12,323 nt of DNA from Lentisphaeria bacterium (lineage in GTDB: Bacteria > Verrucomicrobiota > Lentisphaeria > Victivallales > UBA1829): contig JAFYBD010000150.1 in the NCBI GenBank assembly GCA_017540385.1, forward strand, positions 1 to 12,323. Reading direction: 5' to 3'. Below the pieces are notes generated by a model. It had not been told where the DNA came from and did no database searches. It saw nothing but the letters and a program-made list of their open reading frames with translations. Position numbers and translations under genes: made by a program. Below are positions 6,613 to 12,323 of this stretch, piece after piece. Each line of letters starts with the position of its first letter. The first letter of the stretch is position 1.

Positions 6613-8086
6613 CGTTCAGCACCTTTCCGGCGAGGCGGTACAGGAAAATCTTCAGCGGCACGTCGCCGACCGTTTCAAGCAGTTCATAGATACCGTCGCG
6701 TTCCGCTTGATACATGCGGATCGTTTCAGCGCGCGCCTTTTCGCGGTCCCAGTTTTTCGACCGAATCTGCACGTCGACGGCGGAGGCCGGATTGTCCGCC
6801 GCATCCTCCAGGTCGTCGTACAGCTGGTAGGCCGCGCCGAGACGGTCGGAGAAGTCGTGGAACAAATCGCGGAGTTCGCCGAAGCGTCCGGCCGCGATCG
6901 CGCCCGCATAAATCGCCACGCGGAACGCCGGAGCCGTTTTCAGCCGGTGAATCTCCAGGCAGTCATCCAGCTGGAGATTGCGTTTCCCCAGCGCTTCGAA
7001 TTCCTTTGCCTGGCCGAGCGAGAGCTCGCAGTGCGCCTGCGCGGCCTCTTCGCAGAGAGCTGCGCGCATTTCGTGCGGCACGGAGTCGTGGCAGAAGAGA
7101 CGGTAGCCGAGGCCGATCAGGTAGTCGCCCAGGTTCAGCGCGGGCGCGAGCCCGAGACGCACGTGGCACGCCGGTTCGCCGTAACGCTCCGCGTCGCCGT
7201 CCTCGATGTCGTCGTGGATCAGCGACGCCTTGTGGAAACACTCCACGGCGAGCGCGACGGGTTTCAGGTATTCCGGCAGGTCTGCCCGGGTCGGGTTCAG
7301 CGCCGCATAGCATCCCACCGTTATCTTCGGGCGGTAATGCTTCCCGTGCGCGGTCAGGGCGCGGACGGCCTCCTCCCGGAGCAGGTTGTCCGGGATGTAC
7401 GCGGAAACGCCGCCGGGCGTGAAAAGACCGCTGATCGTCTCCCGGATCAAACCGTAGGGGAACGCGTGAACCTCCGTATCCTGCGGCACGGACATGGCAC
7501 GTTCGAGATCGGCGGGATCGAACGCCGTATCCCTGCAGCCGTCCCGGAGCAGAGGCACCGCGATCCCGGGCACGGCGGAACGTATCATCGCCGGGAACGA
7601 TTTTTCGAGCGAATCGAGGCAGGAAACGCCCACGACCGCCTGAATCATGCCCTGTTCCACCCAGTCGGCCACGGCGGAACTCGACTCCGCGACCAGCACG
7701 GGCATGTCGAGCGCGTCCGCTTTGGAGGAAAGATTCGGAATGCTGCACCGGCCGCAGCCGCGGCAGATCAGCCCGAGATCGTCGTGATCGGCGGAACATT
7801 CGGGCTGTTTGCGCAGGCAGAACGGCAGCAGAAGAAGGCGCTGTTTGAGCGCGATGTGCGGGAAATACGGTGCCCAGAGCGCGTTGTTCAGCACGATCAT
7901 GGCGTAATGGTCGAATCCCCGTCCGTCCAGTTCCAGCGACGCGTTCAGCGCCGCCGCATGCCGTTTCAGGTGCATCAGACCGAGCGGCGGCTTCAGCCCG
8001 TTCGAACGTACGAGATCTTCCGCGGCCAGGCGGACGGAATCGCGGATCGCGGAGTCCTGCGGAACAGTCTGTTTCAGCTCGCTCAT
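6605..8086 (-). CDS. DUF116 domain fused to a polyprenyl diphosphate synthase
   Basis: The protein has 493 residues. Residues about 60-200 match DUF116: LLLPFCLRKQPEC (85-97), ICRGCGRCSI (107-116), VVGVSC (151-156) and RDGCRDTAFD (181-190), giving a cysteine set (90, 97, 108, 111, 114, 156, 184) that could hold an Fe-S cluster or zinc. Residues about 225-493 are a trans-isoprenyl diphosphate synthase: GKHYRPK (248-254) for the homoallylic diphosphate, first Asp-rich motif HDDIED (291-296), KT at 383-384, and second Asp-rich motif YDDLED (423-428). These motifs bind Mg and condense isopentenyl diphosphate with an allylic diphosphate. The residue five before the first motif is Ala287, small rather than aromatic, which in this family favours C20 or longer products. 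An oddity is RY (301-302) where RR is usual. The start overlaps the radical SAM stop as ATGA. The fusion is unusual; chain length cannot be fixed from sequence. Confidence 0.88.
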   Translation of the reverse strand: MSELKQTVPQDSAIRDSVRLAAEDLVRSNGLKPPLGLMHLKRHAAALNASLELDGRGFDHYAMIVLNNALWAPYFPHIALKQRLLLLPFCLRKQPECSADHDDLGLICRGCGRCSIPNLSSKADALDMPVLVAESSSAVADWVEQGMIQAVVGVSCLDSLEKSFPAMIRSAVPGIAVPLLRDGCRDTAFDPADLERAMSVPQDTEVHAFPYGLIRETISGLFTPGGVSAYIPDNLLREEAVRALTAHGKHYRPKITVGCYAALNPTRADLPEYLKPVALAVECFHKASLIHDDIEDGDAERYGEPACHVRLGLAPALNLGDYLIGLGYRLFCHDSVPHEMRAALCEEAAQAHCELSLGQAKEFEALGKRNLQLDDCLEIHRLKTAPAFRVAIYAGAIAAGRFGELRDLFHDFSDRLGAAYQLYDDLEDAADNPASAVDVQIRSKNWDREKARAETIRMYQAERDGIYELLETVGDVPLKIFLYRLAGKVLNDV

Positions 8087-9279
8087 CCGTAGGCTCCGAA
8101 TCCGAAGAAGTAGTTGCGTTTCCCGAACCGGTAGGCCGCGGACTGTTCGGGAATCTCGCCGCCGGGGACGTCATGACAGCACATCGGGGTGCGTTCCGCG
8201 AGCTCGCGGAAGAATCCGTCGCGCCCGGAGGAGTCCTCCGCACTGTTCGCCTTCAAATTGTCAAGCAGTTCATGCGGCGAATGGATCACCATGCAGTCGC
8301 GGCCCTGCGAAGCGCTGAATTTCCGCAGGCCGGCCAGCAGCGTTTCCTGCTGGAAGATCGCTTCGAGGTTGGACGCGTCGGCGTTCAGGTGTCCGCCGGC
8401 GGCCTGCATGATCGGGCAGAACTCCACCGCTCCGTTCGGGGAGATATGGTGGGACAGCCCCATCGCGCCGGGGCACTGCGCGTGTCCCTCTGCGTCCCAG
8501 TAGGCGTCCAGGATCACGATCTTCGCGGTCCGGCGCTGTTCCACCAGGAACTGGCGTAGTTTCAGCACGTGGTCGCGGTCGAGCGCATTTTCATATTCGG
8601 GATCGGGTCCGCACGGACGGTAGATGAAATACCAGATGTAATGCACGCCCTTCGAGACGAGGAAATCGAGGTATTCGCGGCTCACGAGCTCGTCGAAGTT
8701 TTTCATGTTGATGCTGGCGGTCACCCCGGTGAACAACCCGGCTTTCACGGACTCGTCCAGCCCGGCCATCGACCGCGCGAAAACGTCGTCGCGGCCGCGT
8801 CTGCGGCGCGATTCGGTCTCCATTCCCTCGATGCTGATGAGCGGCGTCACATTGCCGAGCGCGGCGAGTTCACGCGCCAGCTTCGCGTCGAACATCGTTC
8901 CGTTCGTGTACAGCTGGAAATACGCCTTCGGATTGTTGCGGAAGAGCGTCAGAAGATCGGGGTGGAACAGCGGTTCGCCGCCCAGGATCCCGAAGAAGCG
9001 GGACCTGTATTTTGCGGCGGCGTCGACGATCCCCTGCATCTGCCGCAGGCTCAGCATGCACGGCGGGGTCGTCTGCGACACCCAGCAGCCATGGCATTTC
9101 AGGTTGCACCGATTCGTGATGGACAGCATCAGAAACGCCGGAAAAAACGGTTCGCCGCGCTTCATCCGCCGTTCGAACGCCCGCACGGCACGGTGTCCGT
9201 CCCAGGCGAACCGCAGCAGATGCCGCTGCGCGCGCCACGAACAGCCTGTCAGGATGCGTGTAATGGCGGATGGGTTCAT
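8083..9279 (-). CDS. Radical SAM enzyme with SPASM/twitch-like C-terminal cysteines
   Basis: This 398-residue protein has the radical SAM cluster motif CxxxCxxC as CNLKCHGC (Cys58, 62, 65), the SAM-binding GGEP at 100-103, and typical core strands (LYTNGTMF, LISIEGME). The C-terminal part holds candidate auxiliary-cluster ligands: Cys269 in QCPGAMG, Cys288 in ISPNGAVEFCPIM (279-291), Cys329 and the pair Cys367-Cys368. ISPNG.VEFC resembles the SPASM 'pdG.v..C' element. Such enzymes make a 5'-deoxyadenosyl radical for C-H activation on peptides or small molecules. The ferredoxin gene seven bases upstream could supply electrons, and the downstream prenyl synthase and cyclase suggest an isoprenoid substrate. 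It is functionally reminiscent of HpnH in hopanoid synthesis, but the cluster motif and C-terminus differ, so I do not call it HpnH. GAGG lies ten bases before the ATG. Confidence 0.87.
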   Translation of the reverse strand: MNPSAITRILTGCSWRAQRHLLRFAWDGHRAVRAFERRMKRGEPFFPAFLMLSITNRCNLKCHGCWVSQTTPPCMLSLRQMQGIVDAAAKYRSRFFGILGGEPLFHPDLLTLFRNNPKAYFQLYTNGTMFDAKLARELAALGNVTPLISIEGMETESRRRRGRDDVFARSMAGLDESVKAGLFTGVTASINMKNFDELVSREYLDFLVSKGVHYIWYFIYRPCGPDPEYENALDRDHVLKLRQFLVEQRRTAKIVILDAYWDAEGHAQCPGAMGLSHHISPNGAVEFCPIMQAAGGHLNADASNLEAIFQQETLLAGLRKFSASQGRDCMVIHSPHELLDNLKANSAEDSSGRDGFFRELAERTPMCCHDVPGGEIPEQSAAYRFGKRNYFFGFGAYG

Positions 9280-9286
9280 CGGTCCG

Positions 9287-9922
9287 TTACCTCATTTTGT
9301 CGCGGAAGAGCCGGACTTTCTTCCGGTACTCCAGGCGCTCGCGAAACGACGTCTGGTCGTCGGGAGACGGTTTCACGGGTTCGTCCAGCGCGCCGTTCAG
9401 GCGGTCTTCCCTGGATTTCGGGAAGATGATGGCGTTCGCGGGACAGATCCGGGCGCAGGCGGGACAGTCCGTCTTGCACGCCGCGGGATGCACGACGCGG
9501 AAATGCCCGTCGTTTTTCTTCTCGTACACGCCGAACATGCAGAAGTCGGCGCATTTGCCGCAGTTCACGCAGCGCGTTTCGTCGATGACTGGGAACCACG
9601 GCACCCAGTCGGGCGGCACGGCGAGAGCGCGAATCGCTTCGCGAAGCGCCTCCGGCGAAACCTTCTGCGCATCCAGGCAGTCGGTCTCCGCGCCGAACAT
9701 CGCGCGGACCGCCCGGGTCTGGCAGGCGAGCACCAATGCGGCATCGCACGGGTTCATGTCCGAAACCGCTTCGAGGCAGAGATCGGGCACGATTTCGCAC
9801 GGCACGCCTTCGGACGCGGCGGCCTTCACGGCCTCGTCGAGCACGGCGGAGGGGATCTTGTGGTACAGACGGCAGGCGCAGATGACGAGTTTCCTGTATT
9901 GCTTTGGGGTTTCGCCGGTCAT
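9287..9922 (-). CDS. Ferredoxin with two [4Fe-4S] clusters and a Cys-rich N-terminal domain
   Basis: This 211-residue protein is the first gene of the compact operon. Two clusters are predicted: CVNCGKCADFC (Cys118/121/124/128) and CKTDCPACARICP (Cys149/153/156/160). The second motif has three residues between its first two cysteines rather than two. Before them lies a domain of about 100 residues, alpha/beta in character, with VICACRLY (CxC at 15 and 17) and further cysteines at 42, 49, 59, 67 and 82; VLACQTRAV recalls cysteine loops of heterodisulfide-reductase-type proteins, but I cannot assign the domain. There is no leader, so it is cytoplasmic. A likely job is to donate low-potential electrons to the radical SAM enzyme encoded seven bases downstream. 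AAGGA sits seven bases before the ATG at 9922. The basic C-terminal tail (REDRLNGALDEP... RKKVRLFRDK) is extra to the ferredoxin fold. Confidence 0.85.
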   Translation of the reverse strand: MTGETPKQYRKLVICACRLYHKIPSAVLDEAVKAAASEGVPCEIVPDLCLEAVSDMNPCDAALVLACQTRAVRAMFGAETDCLDAQKVSPEALREAIRALAVPPDWVPWFPVIDETRCVNCGKCADFCMFGVYEKKNDGHFRVVHPAACKTDCPACARICPANAIIFPKSREDRLNGALDEPVKPSPDDQTSFRERLEYRKKVRLFRDKMR

Positions 9923-10147
9923 AGTCGGGTCCTTGCGGGGAAATAACTGTTTCGGTTTCGGTCAGATTGAAGCCGCATGCGTGCGCGCGTGAGAGACGAG
10001 CCTGAAAACGCGGGGTCGCGCGGGGACGAATTCCCGCGCAAACGCGGCTCGGCGCACGGATACGGAAAGACGGAGTTCCGGCAGAGCGGCCCGGGGTACG
10101 TCTCCCCCGCGATCATGCCCTGCCGGAACGGCACGGAGGCCGCGGGA
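9923..10147. promoter_or_regulatory. Intercistronic gap with two GC-rich hairpins, possible terminator/attenuator
   Basis: This 225-bp gap separates the secreted propeller gene from the compact operon. In minus-strand reading order it first holds an inverted repeat GTTCCGGCA/TGCCGGAAC (arms 10121-10129 and 10075-10083) enclosing an inner CGGGG/CCCCG pair (10092-10096, 10105-10109). It then holds a 7-bp stem GCGCGGG/CCCGCGC with an 8-base loop (10018-10039), flanked by GGCTCG/CGAGCC arms (10046-10051, 9997-10002). A short TTTT lies after the second hairpin on the minus strand, so it could act as a weak terminator, processing site or attenuator between the two transcripts. A direct duplicate of AAACGCGG occurs around 10007 and 10040. 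I see no strong promoter for the gene at 9922, so some read-through is plausible. Confidence 0.45.
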
Positions 10148-11554
10148 TCACTTCGCCTTGATGTCGAACGCGCCGAGGGTGTCTCCGTGGCGGAGATACA
10201 GCACGCCGTCGCAGATCACGGGATGCGCCCAGTGTTCCTTGTTGCCGTAGTTGATCTGGAAGCTGCTCACGATGTCGAGCTTCTCGGAGGGCTTGGCGAT
10301 CGCCAGCGTGCCGCGGTTTTCCTCGTACATGTAGATCAGGCCGTCGGCATAGATCACGCAGCCCTTTCCGAGGCGGTCCCACTGGGTCTCGTAGATGGTC
10401 TCGCCGGTTTCCCAGTCCACGCACATCCATTTGCCGCTGTTGTTGCTGGTCCAGTTCGAGGTATAGAGCTTTCCGTTCACGAGCACGGCGCAGTCATGAT
10501 GCGGGTCCAGCGCCTTGTTTTTCCAGATGACCGTGACGCCCTTGCCGTCCTTTTTCAGCTCGTACACCACGCCGCCGCCGTCGTAACCGGCGGAAACCAG
10601 GAAGCGGTCGCCGTCGACCGTGGGGGCATTGCAGTTCACGCCGCCGCCCATGCCTCCGCCGAGGCCCATGGTCTGTGCGTAATTGTCTTCCCACATGACG
10701 GTGCCGTCCTTGAGGCTGATGCCGTTGACTTTCTTGCCGGTCATCACGACCAGCTGGTCGCGGACGATGACAGGGGTCACGTAGGCGAGCGTGTCACCGT
10801 TGGATTTGGCCGTCCAGACTTCGGAGCCGTCGGACACCTTCAGCGCCACAACGAGCGCCTTGCTGCCGCCGGCGGTCACATAGACGACGCCGTCCTTCAC
10901 GACCGGGCACTCGGCCATGGCCCACATGCCGAAATTCGAGCCGTATTCATTCGCGATGTTCTTGCTCCACACGATCTTGCCGTCGGCCGCGTTCAGGCAG
11001 AAAAGTTCGCCGGAACCGGTCGTGACAACGAGACGTCCTTCGCCTTCCTTTTCGCCCGGCACGTAAGTCGGCGTGCTGCGAGCTCCGGGGTAGGAACGTT
11101 CCCACGGGGTGCCGGTCTCGGTCTTCCAGACCTCCTTGCCGTCGAGGTCGAGGCAGAACACACATTCCTTCCTCTGTCCACCCTGCTGAGCGCCGCCCTG
11201 ACGACCGCCACGGCCGCCGCGACCGCCCATGCCGCCCATGCCGCCCATCATGCCGCCCATGCCCGGACGCTGAGGTCCCTGCTGGGGAGCGGCCGCGCCC
11301 TGCTGGGCTCCGGAGGTGACCGTGCCGGTGAGGTACAGACGGTTGCCGATCTTGATCACGCTGGACCAGCCTTCCCCGAATCCGTTGGCGGTCCATTTCG
11401 GGGTGAGTCCACCCTGCGGCCAGGTTTTCAGCAGGCCTTTTTCCTGCAAGTACATGCCCTGCGAGTTGTCCCCGCGGAAACGAGGCACGTCGAGCGCGAA
11501 GAGGGCGGCTCCGCCCATGACGACCATTGCAGCTGTCAGTAACGTTTTGTTCAT
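10148..11554 (-). CDS. Secreted PQQ-like beta-propeller protein with a Gly/Met/Gln-rich insert
   Basis: The protein has 468 residues. MNKTLLTAAMVVMGGAALFA is a typical Sec signal peptide, with cleavage likely after residue 20, and mature LDVPRFRGDNSQG follows. The propeller has repeated 'dG..vW' blade ends such as DGKEVWKTE, DGKIVWSKN, DGSEVWTAK, DGTVMWEDN and TGETIYETQ. It is related to the membrane-anchored propeller at 2793-4226: both start with an 'FRG' segment followed by 'G.GWS/GYS..I..G.R.Y'. Residues about 82-127 are low complexity, with runs of GM, GGRGG and QQG, inserted between the first blades. The start at 11554 is chosen because GGAG lies nine bases upstream and the signal peptide begins there; the open frame extends back to 11812 but that part has no leader character. 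It is separated from the operon by 225 bp and may be a separate unit. Likely periplasmic or outer surface; the ligand is unknown. Confidence 0.85.
   Translation of the reverse strand: MNKTLLTAAMVVMGGAALFALDVPRFRGDNSQGMYLQEKGLLKTWPQGGLTPKWTANGFGEGWSSVIKIGNRLYLTGTVTSGAQQGAAAPQQGPQRPGMGGMMGGMGGMGGRGGRGGRQGGAQQGGQRKECVFCLDLDGKEVWKTETGTPWERSYPGARSTPTYVPGEKEGEGRLVVTTGSGELFCLNAADGKIVWSKNIANEYGSNFGMWAMAECPVVKDGVVYVTAGGSKALVVALKVSDGSEVWTAKSNGDTLAYVTPVIVRDQLVVMTGKKVNGISLKDGTVMWEDNYAQTMGLGGGMGGGVNCNAPTVDGDRFLVSAGYDGGGVVYELKKDGKGVTVIWKNKALDPHHDCAVLVNGKLYTSNWTSNNSGKWMCVDWETGETIYETQWDRLGKGCVIYADGLIYMYEENRGTLAIAKPSEKLDIVSSFQINYGNKEHWAHPVICDGVLYLRHGDTLGAFDIKAK
11222..11260 (-). repeat. 9-bp tandem repeat in the Gly/Met-rich insert
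   Basis: Plus-strand units of GCCGCCCAT occur at 11231, 11240 and, after a CAT, 11252, with a near-copy ACCGCCCAT at 11222. On the minus strand they encode the MGG repeats of the low-complexity insert. Copy number could vary by replication slippage. Confidence 0.75.
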
Positions 11555-11727
11555 GATGTCTTGCTCCATGTTGTAGCCGTACAGCCGCGCCTCCGGCGGC
11601 GACTGAAGGGTTGTTTCGTTTTCAAGGTGGTGCGGCAGGAATACATGGTCCGTTTCTGCGATTTTCCGGCGGAGTCTCCAGCCCGGGAAAAAGACCGGCG
11701 GCCTTATATCCTGTATATGATTCCCAT

Positions 11728-11755
11728 ACAATATCACGCTTTTGATGTTTTTCAA
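11728..11755 (-). promoter_or_regulatory. Candidate promoter for the secreted propeller gene
   Basis: On the minus strand TTGAAA (11750-11755) and TATTGT (11728-11733) are 16 bases apart, inside the most AT-rich part of the window. Each box matches four of six bases of the sigma-70 consensus. Transcription would start near 11721 and give a leader of about 165 bases before the ATG at 11554. Further TATA-like stretches lie just downstream, so the exact box is uncertain. Confidence 0.4.
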
Positions 11756-11822
11756 GCGGTTTTCGATACATTTTCGCAAGGTTTCCGAAGAAAAAACGTT
11801 TCGGCAAAACAAGTTGAAGAAA

Positions 11823-11834
11823 TGACAACTGTCA
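11823..11834. repeat. Short inverted repeat, possible operator
   Basis: TGACA and TGTCA are separated by AC, giving a 5+2+5 inverted repeat about 70 bases upstream of the candidate promoter at 11728-11755. A dyad of this size could bind a dimeric regulator, but it is short enough to occur by chance. Confidence 0.25.
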
Positions 11835-11899
11835 CCACCTCAGACAATGCCGGACGGAACACCCTTTCCCCGCCCGCTTCAAAAGCGCTTTTTCACGGC

Positions 11900-11940
11900 A
11901 AAAAAAAAGGCATAAGCGGAAAACAATCCCGGACCCGCTT
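11900..11940 (-). terminator. Candidate Rho-independent terminator
   Basis: In minus-strand reading, AAGCGG (11935-11940) and CCGCTT (11914-11919) can form a 6-bp hairpin with a 15-base loop, followed after five bases by nine consecutive T (11908-11900). The same 3' strand, extended to CCGCTTATGCC, can instead pair perfectly over 11 bp with GGCATAAGCGG at 12076-12086, ending directly at the T run. Either pairing would make a plausible terminator. Confidence 0.5.
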
Positions 11941-12111
11941 CCCCCTCGGAAAACCGGCGCCGGCAGACGTCTTCCCCCGAAAACGCCGGTCGGCCCCCTT
12001 GCCGGTTTCCATGCGCGGATCCCTGCGGATTGCCGTCCTGCCCCGGGTTCCCCCGATTCGTGACGCCGGGTCAGGCCGCTTATGCCGGAAGCGGGTTTGC
12101 GCCCTCTTCCG
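11900..12111 (-). ncRNA. Candidate structured non-coding RNA or leader RNA, about 210 nt
   Basis: The unit is bounded by a promoter-like pair of boxes (12118-12146) and a T9 run (11900-11908). At the 5' end GGAAGAGGG and CCCGCTTCC form a hairpin with one mismatch and loop CGCAAA (12087-12110). Next, GGCATAAGCGG (12076-12086) is perfectly complementary to CCGCTTATGCC (11909-11919), which directly precedes the T run, so it would close a domain of about 156 nt. Inside are further stems, for example CCTG/CAGG next to CCCGG/CCGGG, and ACCGGCG/CGCCGGT. In addition ACCCGCTTCC (12087-12096) is perfectly complementary to GGAAGCGGGT (11933-11942), allowing alternative pairing. I could not match it to tmRNA, RNase P, SRP, 6S or a known riboswitch. 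It might be a free small RNA or a switch upstream of the propeller gene. Confidence 0.45.
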
Positions 12112-12117
12112 CAGATT

Positions 12118-12146
12118 ACCATATCACGTCCGGGGAGCGGAGTCAA
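12118..12146 (-). promoter_or_regulatory. Candidate sigma-70 type promoter of the RNA unit
   Basis: On the minus strand TTGACT (12141-12146) and TATGGT (12118-12123) are separated by exactly 17 bases. The boxes match five and four of six consensus positions. The predicted start near 12111 falls immediately before the 5' hairpin of the candidate RNA, which strengthens the call. It is the best promoter match I noticed in the window. Confidence 0.5.
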
Positions 12147-12323
12147 CACGGTTTCGGCCCGTTTTCGCCCGGAAACGCCTCCCCGGGGCATCGTTTCCGG
12201 CCATGTCCAGATTGCCTGTTCCGCTTCCGGCGAAACGATGAAAAACGCAGCCGCACGGGATCCCGTACGACGGCGCGAGTTGGGAGGTCTCAACAGTCAT
12301 TTGGACGGAAACATCCAGAAAGA

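Larger units (their letters stand above)
11555..12323. other. Intergenic region without a convincing protein gene
   Basis: These 769 bases contain long open frames on both strands, but they lack ribosome binding sites, leaders or recognisable domains, and their amino acid make-up looks like translated GC-rich non-coding DNA. From left to right the region holds the leader of the propeller gene, an AT-rich promoter-like stretch (about 11700-11830), a 5+2+5 inverted repeat TGACA-AC-TGTCA (11823-11834), a perfect palindrome AAAAGCGCTTTT (11881-11892), and the candidate RNA unit at 11900-12146. Nothing was assigned in 12147-12323. A TGA at 12297-12299 on the minus strand could be the end of a gene lying farther right, but too little is visible to say. 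Confidence 0.6.

Noticed and set aside
8083..9279. Calling the radical SAM enzyme HpnH
   Set aside because: The cluster motif surroundings and the C-terminal cysteines do not match HpnH; only the proximity to a squalene-hopene-type cyclase is shared.
9942..9971. Promoter TTCAAT-18-GTTATT before the gene at 9922
   Set aside because: Each box matches only three of six consensus bases and the spacing is long; too weak to list.
11555..11812. Extension of the secreted propeller gene upstream to 11812
   Set aside because: It would bury the signal peptide; the ATG at 11554 has GGAG at a good distance and starts a typical Sec leader.
11950..12075. Resemblance of the candidate RNA to the c-di-AMP (ydaO) or cobalamin riboswitch
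   Set aside because: Fragments such as CGAATC, GGGGAACCC and AATCCGCAGGGAT look similar on the minus strand, but the conserved CAGCTAAC region of ydaO and the CCACTG box of cobalamin riboswitches are missing.
11561..12241. Plus-strand open frame of 226 codons
   Set aside because: No ribosome binding site or domain, runs through the propeller gene leader and the candidate RNA, and has the Arg/Pro-rich make-up of translated non-coding GC-rich DNA.
11832..12293. Minus-strand open frame of 153 codons
   Set aside because: No recognisable motif, no Shine-Dalgarno, and it crosses a promoter-like sequence and a T9 run.

Overview
The window is GC-rich and almost every convincing gene lies on the minus strand, so transcription runs from right to left. 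The gene types point to an anaerobic or microaerobic bacterium of the PVC superphylum (Planctomycetes, Verrucomicrobia, Lentisphaerae). These include PQQ-like beta-propellers with a 'W..FRG' type start, Tat-type 'RREF' leaders, DUF116 and polyferredoxins. I favour a Lentisphaerae- or Verrucomicrobia-like genome, but this is inference from gene content only.

Layout, in transcription order. (1) 12323-11555 has no convincing protein gene. It holds a candidate structured RNA unit of about 210 nt: a promoter-like TTGACT-17-TATGGT, a 5' hairpin, an 11-bp closing stem and a run of nine T. It also holds an AT-rich stretch with a second promoter candidate. (2) 11554-10148 encodes a secreted PQQ-like beta-propeller. 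(3) A gap of 225 bp contains GC-rich hairpins. (4) From 9922 to beyond the left edge runs one very compact operon of eleven genes. Nine of its ten junctions overlap by 1 to 11 bases and the tenth is a 7-base gap.

The operon has two halves. The first looks cytoplasmic and isoprenoid-directed: a ferredoxin with an extra Cys-rich N-terminal domain, a radical SAM enzyme with SPASM-like C-terminal cysteines, a fusion of DUF116 with a polyprenyl diphosphate synthase, a small alpha-alpha toroid protein, and a class II (DxDD) terpene cyclase of the squalene-hopene/diterpene cyclase family. The second half looks membrane- and periplasm-directed: an anchored PQQ-like beta-propeller, a Tat-type NHL-like protein, a 79-residue Tat-type Cys protein, a Tat-type four-cluster ferredoxin (NapG-like), a NapH-like polyferredoxin membrane protein, and the start of a membrane-anchored protein cut by the window edge.

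The tight coupling suggests that a cyclised isoprenoid is made from a prenyl diphosphate, modified by radical chemistry with dedicated ferredoxin electrons, and used with a NapGH-type electron-transfer chain that moves electrons between the quinone pool and the cell surface. I know of no described pathway with this combination. The individual family calls are well supported, while the joint function is a hypothesis.
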